A stretch of 64,000 nt of DNA. Source: JBGSMX01 sp963790405 (lineage in GTDB: Bacteria; Actinomycetota; Coriobacteriia; Anaerosomatales; JAGXFU01). Shown piece by piece: positions 59,473 through 64,000 of this stretch. A program made the translations under genes and the position numbers. Location of the stretch: assembly GCA_963790405.1 (NCBI GenBank), contig CAWBOJ010000006.1:186001-250000 (forward strand). Direction: 5' to 3'. The notes beneath the pieces are model-generated. The model worked only from the letters and a program-made list of their open reading frames with translations. It was not told the origin of the DNA and made no database searches. The first letter of the stretch is position 1. Every line of letters begins with the position of its first letter.

Positions 59473-60681
59473 ATGAGTTTGAAGCGCACTTCTCTGTTCT
59501 TGTCGCTTGCACTGGTATTCGCACTTGCTCTCGCAGGTTGTTCCACGGCCGCCGACGACAGTGGCTCGGCTACCACGGATGAGGGCGATACCATCATCAT
59601 CGGCGCCGCACTGTGCCAGACCGGCATTCAGGCGCCACTCGACGAGCCGGCTCTGCGCGGTGCACAGCTCGCCGTCGACGTTCTGAACGAGAACGGTGGC
59701 ATTCTTGGCCAGCAGGTCAAGCTCGTGAACCTGGATGGCAAGAGCGACCCCGTCACCGTCGGTAACGTCACCAAGCAGATGATCGATCAGGGCGCAGTGG
59801 CGATCATCGCGCCCAGCGATTTCGACTTTGGTGGCCCTGCCAGCCGTGAAGCACAGAATGCCGGCCTTGTCGGCCTCTCTCCCTGTGCTTCCTCGCCGCT
59901 GTACGGTTCCGCCGCTCTTGGCGACAAGCAGTTCACCATGTCGATGTGGAACACCACGATGGGTGCTGCCACTGCCGAGTACGCGTGGGACCAGGGCTAC
60001 AAGTCCGTCTACGTCATCACCGACGACTTCATCGACTACACCAAGAGCCTGAGCCGCTACTTCATCGTGCGGTTTGAGGAGCTGGGTGGAGACGTCATCT
60101 TCGAGGACACCTACACGCAGGGCCAGGCCGACGTTTCGGCTCAGCTCGCTCGTATCAAGGCCCTCGACACCCTGCCTGACTTCGTCTACATCTCTTCGTA
60201 CATGCCCGACCTTGCGCTCATGATTCGCACACTGCGCGAGTCCGGCATCGATGTGCCGGTTGTCGGCGGCGACGCATACGACGATCCGGGGCTGTTCGAG
60301 GCTCTGGGAACCGAGTATGGCAACGACATCGTCTTTGACACGCACGGATTCTTGAGCGACGAGGCGAATCCGAACTACTCGGACTTCGCGACCGCGTATG
60401 AGAAGAAGTTCGGCGATGCTCCTGACGCCGTTTGGATCATGCCCGGCTACGATGCCGTCATGTTGCTTGCCGAGACGATGGAGAAGGCTGGCAGCACCGA
60501 TGGTGCTGAGATGGCCAAGGTCATGGAGACGACGACCTACGATCTTCTCACGGGCGAGCTTCAGTGGTCGGATGCGGCATCCGGTCATGAGCCCAATAAG
60601 GCCGCTGCCCTCGTTGAGATCGTGGGCGGCGCGCCCGAGTTCATGGGATGGGTAATCCCGGAAAAGATTCCTGCCCCCTAG
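59473..60681 (+). CDS. livK: Branched-chain amino acid-type ABC transporter, substrate-binding lipoprotein
   Basis: A 402-residue periplasmic-binding protein of family 6 (Peripla_BP_6, LivJ/LivK type). A lipoprotein signal with lipobox LAGC puts Cys at about residue 23, then an acidic linker, then the two-lobed domain (IIIGAALCQTGIQAPLDEP, LRGAQLAVDVLNENGGILGQQV, FVYISSYMPDLALMIRTL). The true ligand could be an amino acid, amide or other small molecule. First gene of the operon; a strong hairpin between it and the ATPase genes probably lowers downstream expression. Confidence 0.9.
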   Translation: MSLKRTSLFLSLALVFALALAGCSTAADDSGSATTDEGDTIIIGAALCQTGIQAPLDEPALRGAQLAVDVLNENGGILGQQVKLVNLDGKSDPVTVGNVTKQMIDQGAVAIIAPSDFDFGGPASREAQNAGLVGLSPCASSPLYGSAALGDKQFTMSMWNTTMGAATAEYAWDQGYKSVYVITDDFIDYTKSLSRYFIVRFEELGGDVIFEDTYTQGQADVSAQLARIKALDTLPDFVYISSYMPDLALMIRTLRESGIDVPVVGGDAYDDPGLFEALGTEYGNDIVFDTHGFLSDEANPNYSDFATAYEKKFGDAPDAVWIMPGYDAVMLLAETMEKAGSTDGAEMAKVMETTTYDLLTGELQWSDAASGHEPNKAAALVEIVGGAPEFMGWVIPEKIPAP

Positions 60682-60723
60682 CGCTTACACGAAGACGCGC
60701 TGCGGCGTAAGCTAGTCACATAC

Positions 60724-60761
60724 GGTCAGGGGGGAGTCCTCAAGGGGACTTCCTCCTGACC
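60724..60761 (+). terminator. Intra-operon hairpin between binding-protein and ATPase genes
   Basis: GGTCAGGGGGGAGTCC (60724-60739) pairs over all 16 positions, including two G-U pairs, with GGACTTCCTCCTGACC (60746-60761). The loop is six bases. There is no T tract (CCGATTGTG follows), so it may act as RNA stabiliser or attenuator rather than full terminator, giving excess binding protein. Confidence 0.6.
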
Positions 60762-60814
60762 CGATTGTGCCCACGCCGAACCGGTTCCGCCATCCTGGCC
60801 TCTTGGAGACACGC

Positions 60815-61555
60815 ATGGAGTCAAGTCGTGACGCACGAAGCACCCTCGAGATCCGAGGTCTGTGCAAGTCATTTGGAAGCCTCAAAGCTTTGGACGATGT
60901 CAGTTTCGGTCTTCAGACCGGCGACATTCTCGGCCTGATCGGGCCGAACGGATCAGGCAAGACGACCCTCATCAACGTTGTCACCGGTCTGCTTCCGGCA
61001 ACTGCGGGGAGCGTTCATCTCGACGATCTTGAGACCACGAAGAAGCCACCTCACCGGGTGGCCCGGGCCGGTATCGCACGGACATTTCAGACGATCCGGC
61101 TGTTCAAGGAGTTGTCCGTTCTCGAGAACGTCGAGATGGCCGCAGTGAGCATGGGACTATCCCGTCGCAAGGCCGTTCCGATCGCCCGTGGTCTCGTCTC
61201 CGAAATGGGGCTCGACGGCTGGGAGGATCGGCTCGCCAGCGAGATACCGTTCGGGCATCAGCGCAAGCTGGAGATTGCCCGTGCGCTCGCGATGCAGCCG
61301 AAGTTTCTGCTTCTCGACGAGCCGGCTGCAGGTCTCAACGAGGATGAGAGCGACGCGCTCCTTGAGCTGCTGCGACACATTCCCGAGCAGAAGCATGTGG
61401 GTGTTCTGATCGTCGATCACGACATGCGTTTGATGATGAGTCTGTGCGCCACCCTGCACGTTCTGAACTACGGCAAGACGATTGCGCACGGCACACCAGA
61501 GGATGTCAGAGGCAACCCGGAGGTTGTCACTGCATACCTCGGAACTAGCGCGTGA
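60815..61555 (+). CDS. livG: Branched-chain amino acid-type ABC transporter ATP-binding protein LivG
   Basis: A 246-residue ATPase. Walker A GPNGSGKTTL, LivG-type helix (TFQTIRLFKELSVLENVEMA), a degenerate ABC signature (EIPFGHQRKLEIARAL in place of LSGGQ, as is common in LivG), Walker B FLLLDEPAAGL and H-loop IVDHDM. The ATG at 60815 has GGAG 7 bases upstream; the longer ORF from 60767 is not used. Confidence 0.93.
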   Translation: MESSRDARSTLEIRGLCKSFGSLKALDDVSFGLQTGDILGLIGPNGSGKTTLINVVTGLLPATAGSVHLDDLETTKKPPHRVARAGIARTFQTIRLFKELSVLENVEMAAVSMGLSRRKAVPIARGLVSEMGLDGWEDRLASEIPFGHQRKLEIARALAMQPKFLLLDEPAAGLNEDESDALLELLRHIPEQKHVGVLIVDHDMRLMMSLCATLHVLNYGKTIAHGTPEDVRGNPEVVTAYLGTSA

Positions 61556-61566
61556 GGAAGGGACTC

Positions 61567-62301
61567 ATGCTCACGGTCAAGGACTTGAACGCTTCGTACG
61601 GCGCTATCGTTGCGCTGCACGGAATCTCGCTTGAAGTGAACGAGGGCGAGCTCGTTGCCCTACTCGGCTCCAACGGGGCTGGAAAGTCGACGACGCTCAA
61701 GTCGATATGCGGCGTGCTTCGGCCGATTCAAGGCTCCGTCATGTTCAAAGACGAGGACATCGCCAACAAGAAGCCCGAGTACATCTTGAAGAAGGGCATC
61801 TCCCTGGTGCCGGAGGGCCGCGAGATCTTCACGGGCCTGACGGTTGCCGAGAATCTGCGCCTCGGGGCGTTTGCCAGCTACGAGCGCACGCAGTACCAGA
61901 AGGATTTGGAGGAGATGTTCGAACTCTTCCCGATTCTCAAGGAACGCTTCCACCAGCCCGGTGGTCTTCTGTCGGGTGGGGAGCAGCAGCAGCTCGCCAT
62001 CGCTCGTGCTCTCATGAGTCATCCCCAGTTGTTGATGCTCGACGAACCGTCGCTGGGTCTGTCCCCGACGCTTGTCGATCAGATCTTCGAGTTGATTGCG
62101 GCATTGCGGGATCGCGGCACGACGATACTGCTCGTCGAGCAGAACGCCGAGCGCGCTGTCGAGATTGCGAACCGGGTGTACGTGCTCAAGACGGGCAGGC
62201 TGGAGTTTGAAGGCACGCCGGAACAGCTCGAGAGCGAACTCGACATCACAGAGGTCTACTTCGGTGGCGCGGGCGACGGAAAAGGCGAGGTGACGCTGTG
62301 A
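61567..62301 (+). CDS. livF: Branched-chain amino acid-type ABC transporter ATP-binding protein LivF
   Basis: A 244-residue ATPase. Walker A GSNGAGKSTTL, SLVPEGREIFTGLTV (LivF hallmark), signature LSGGEQQQLAIARAL, Walker B LLMLDEPSLGL, H-loop LVEQNA. I use ATG 61567 with GAGGAAGGG just upstream; a GTG at 61552 overlaps the livG stop (GTGA) and is an alternative. Confidence 0.94.
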   Translation: MLTVKDLNASYGAIVALHGISLEVNEGELVALLGSNGAGKSTTLKSICGVLRPIQGSVMFKDEDIANKKPEYILKKGISLVPEGREIFTGLTVAENLRLGAFASYERTQYQKDLEEMFELFPILKERFHQPGGLLSGGEQQQLAIARALMSHPQLLMLDEPSLGLSPTLVDQIFELIAALRDRGTTILLVEQNAERAVEIANRVYVLKTGRLEFEGTPEQLESELDITEVYFGGAGDGKGEVTL

Positions 62302-63191
62302 TCTGGGGCGAGTTCATCATCAACACGCTGAGTCTCGGGAGCCTGTATGCGTTGATCGCCCTGGGCCTCGTGTTCGTCTACGGCATTCTGAAGCTCGTCA
62401 ACTTCGCATACGGCGAGTACATCATGGTTGCTGGCTACGCCATGTTCCTCATCGGGACCTACACACCGGTTCCATGGTGGGGCACCATGATCATGGCGGT
62501 CTTTCTCGCCGCGCTCACGAGCTATCTGACCGAGCTGGTCGCTTTTCGGCCGGTGCGGACCAAATCGCTCAACGCGATGCTGGTCACTTCGTTCGCCGTC
62601 AGCGTTTTGCTACAGAATGCGGCGTTGCTGTTCGTGTCGCCGCGTTCGCGCGCTGTGCCATTGCCCTCGGCCTTCAACGAGTCGATGGTCGTGTTCGGAG
62701 TGACGACGCCGCTACGCAACGTGCTCACGATCGCGACTGCGGTTGTGCTGCTGATCGCGTTGACCCTGCTGATGAAGTACACCGTGTTCGGTATCGCTAT
62801 GCGCGCCGCCGCCGATCAATTCACGACGACACGCCTGATGGGCGTGCCTGCGAACCTGGTGATCTCCGTTGCCTTCATCATCAGTGGTTTCCTTGCGGGT
62901 GTCGTGTCGATCTTCTGGGTCGGGCGCTCGGCATCTGTGGACCCGGCAATCGGATTTGCGCCTCTACTGATAGCGTTCATCGCTGTGGTCATCGGCGGCA
63001 TGCATTCTCTTGTCGGTGCCGTCGCGGGCGGATACGTCTACGGGTTGCTGTTCAACCTGTTGAGTATCCTGTTGCCGGCCTCCATGATCACGTATCGCGA
63101 CGCATTCATGTTCGTGATCGTGATTCTGTTCTTGCTCCTGAAGCCCGAGGGTCTCATCCGTGGGAACTACACCGAGGAGCGTGTCGGATGA
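62298..63191 (+). CDS. livH: Branched-chain amino acid-type ABC transporter permease LivH
   Basis: A 297-residue inner-membrane permease with about eight helices. Family motifs: SLYALIALGLVFVYGILKLVNFAYGEY near the N terminus (with the usual Asn-Phe-Ala-x-Gly) and AVVIGGMHSLVGAVAGGYVYG near the C terminus. The GTG at 62298 overlaps the livF stop as GTGA, with GAGG upstream. Confidence 0.94.
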   Translation: MIWGEFIINTLSLGSLYALIALGLVFVYGILKLVNFAYGEYIMVAGYAMFLIGTYTPVPWWGTMIMAVFLAALTSYLTELVAFRPVRTKSLNAMLVTSFAVSVLLQNAALLFVSPRSRAVPLPSAFNESMVVFGVTTPLRNVLTIATAVVLLIALTLLMKYTVFGIAMRAAADQFTTTRLMGVPANLVISVAFIISGFLAGVVSIFWVGRSASVDPAIGFAPLLIAFIAVVIGGMHSLVGAVAGGYVYGLLFNLLSILLPASMITYRDAFMFVIVILFLLLKPEGLIRGNYTEERVG

Positions 63192-64000
63192 GCCTACGAG
63201 ACAGGATTCCCCGCGCATCTGCAACTCCCACGATGGTCGCGTTGGCTGTACTGCTCGTGCTCGGAGCATTCCTGGTCAACGCGTTCGCTCCTTTCGTGTG
63301 GGTCGGCATCTACACGTTCTTCTGCGTCACTTTGATGATGGTACTGGGGCTTCAGATGTTCATGGGCAATTCGGGCATTCTGAACTGGACATATGTTGGT
63401 TTCGTAGGAATCGGCGCGTATGCGTCGTCGATTCTTTCTACGGCACCGTCCGTCAAAGCGATGGGCGTGCCGAACATGTACCCAGCGCTCGTCGATCTGC
63501 AGCTGCCGGTGGTGCCGGCGATCGTGGTCGGCGGTCTGGTGGCCGGCTTGGTGGCGGTTATCTTCGCCTATCCACTGATGCGACTGTCAGACGCTGTCGG
63601 TGTCATCACGCTGTTCGCCATGCTGATCGTCATGCACGTGGTCATGACTCAGTGGGACAACGTCACGAACGGCCCGCGGACGTTCTTCGGCGTGCAGCAG
63701 TTCACGAGTATCTGGATAGCCGCGGGTGCCGCCGCCATCACACTGCTGGCGGTGCATGCCTTCAGGGAGTCCTCGCTTGGGCTCCGACTGCGTGCGTCTC
63801 GCGATGACCGATATGCGGCGATGGCTTCAGGTGTCAACGTGGTGGCGGTGCGCTACTTCACGTTCGTCCTGAGCTCGTTCGTGGGTGGGCTTGCCGGAGG
63901 CTTGTGGGCGCACTACATCACGAGCTTCTCGCCCAAGTCTTTCTACGTGGTCGAGATATTCGTGCTGCTGACCATGCTGGTGATCGGTGGCGCCGGGAGC
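63188..64000 (+). CDS. livM: Branched-chain amino acid-type ABC transporter permease LivM, 5' part
   Basis: ATG at 63188 overlaps the livH stop (ATGA). The 271 visible residues begin MSLRDRIPRASATPTMVALAV and include several helices and family motifs (GNSGILNWTYVGFVGIGAYAS; SRDDRYAAMASGVNVVAVRYFTF; VLLTMLVIGGAGS at the window edge). The remaining C terminus lies beyond base 64000. Confidence 0.94.
   Translation, partial: MSLRDRIPRASATPTMVALAVLLVLGAFLVNAFAPFVWVGIYTFFCVTLMMVLGLQMFMGNSGILNWTYVGFVGIGAYASSILSTAPSVKAMGVPNMYPALVDLQLPVVPAIVVGGLVAGLVAVIFAYPLMRLSDAVGVITLFAMLIVMHVVMTQWDNVTNGPRTFFGVQQFTSIWIAAGAAAITLLAVHAFRESSLGLRLRASRDDRYAAMASGVNVVAVRYFTFVLSSFVGGLAGGLWAHYITSFSPKSFYVVEIFVLLTMLVIGGAGS

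Noticed and set aside
1..64000. tRNA, rRNA or classical riboswitch
   Set aside because: GTTCGAA-like strings all fall in coding regions without cloverleaf context; no riboswitch core recognised in the leaders.

Overview
The window is one 64 kb stretch of GC-rich bacterial chromosome, with frequent GTG and TTG starts behind strong AGGAGG-type ribosome sites. A sortase with an LPXTG-like substrate, a cell-wall-binding-repeat-2 protein, 7TM-type histidine kinases and a DUF6982-type protein together suggest an environmental actinomycete, perhaps a Coriobacteriia-like lineage. That placement is inference; there is no rRNA or tRNA gene in the window to support it.

Layout. 1-8.1 kb: 3' end of gatB, then a hybrid histidine-kinase paralog pair (one complete, one ending after its PAS domain) flanking an adenylate-forming ligase and a ThiF/E1-like protein, then two unknown genes. 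8.2-12.9 kb: a hairpin with a tiny ORF, a small membrane protein, two zinc-ribbon proteins and a DUF255/thioredoxin protein. 12.9-26.5 kb: a solute-binding-domain histidine kinase, a sortase, and a giant surface protein of about 3,590 residues built of about two dozen DUF11-like repeats, with an LLQTG sorting signal. 26.6-38.6 kb: an MFS transporter, an NAD-salvage pair (pncB-pncA), a universal stress protein, a cyclic-2,3-diphosphoglycerate-synthase-like protein, DegV, an FMN reductase, a GNAT acetyltransferase, a GH1 glycosidase and a small secreted Gly-rich protein. 38.3-41.2 kb: a CW_binding_2 surface protein between two direct copies of the 3' end of the secreted-protein gene.

The most striking region is 41.28-50.38 kb. 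It contains five evenly oriented imperfect inverted repeats of 86-102 bp with all the hallmarks of integron attC sites: RYYYAAC/GTTRRRY ends, and L boxes with one extra base in the 5' arm. The R'' box at the end of each unit is the reverse complement of the GTTRRRY at the start of that same unit (three exact 7/7 and two 6/7; one of the exact matches uses the cassette-1 boundary at 41281). This is the expected signature of excisable cassettes. The cassettes carry an ORF-less structured segment, two separate ECF sigma/membrane-partner pairs, a TetR-DUF4386-dehydrogenase module with two palindromic operators, and an ABC-2 exporter. No integrase gene is visible, so it is an attC cluster lacking an integrase within the window.

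50.4-64 kb: a membrane protein and a YCII protein, an exported flavoprotein/ferredoxin/DUF4405 redox operon, a GGDEF cyclase, a DUF6982 protein, a TfoX-N protein, an Asp/Glu racemase lacking one catalytic cysteine, a DUF1611 (DgcN-like) protein, a family-2 glycosyltransferase, and a branched-chain amino acid-type ABC transporter operon (binding lipoprotein, two ATPases, two permeases, the last one cut by the window end).

A quality note: at least ten single-base frame breaks, almost all +1, interrupt otherwise well-conserved genes (near 17279, 24840, 33364, 33516, 36270, 38292, 46436, 47613, 47789, 48151). In each affected gene, removing or adding the inferred bases makes the length an exact multiple of three. 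These may be assembly indels rather than true decay, so frameshifted genes are annotated across the breaks.
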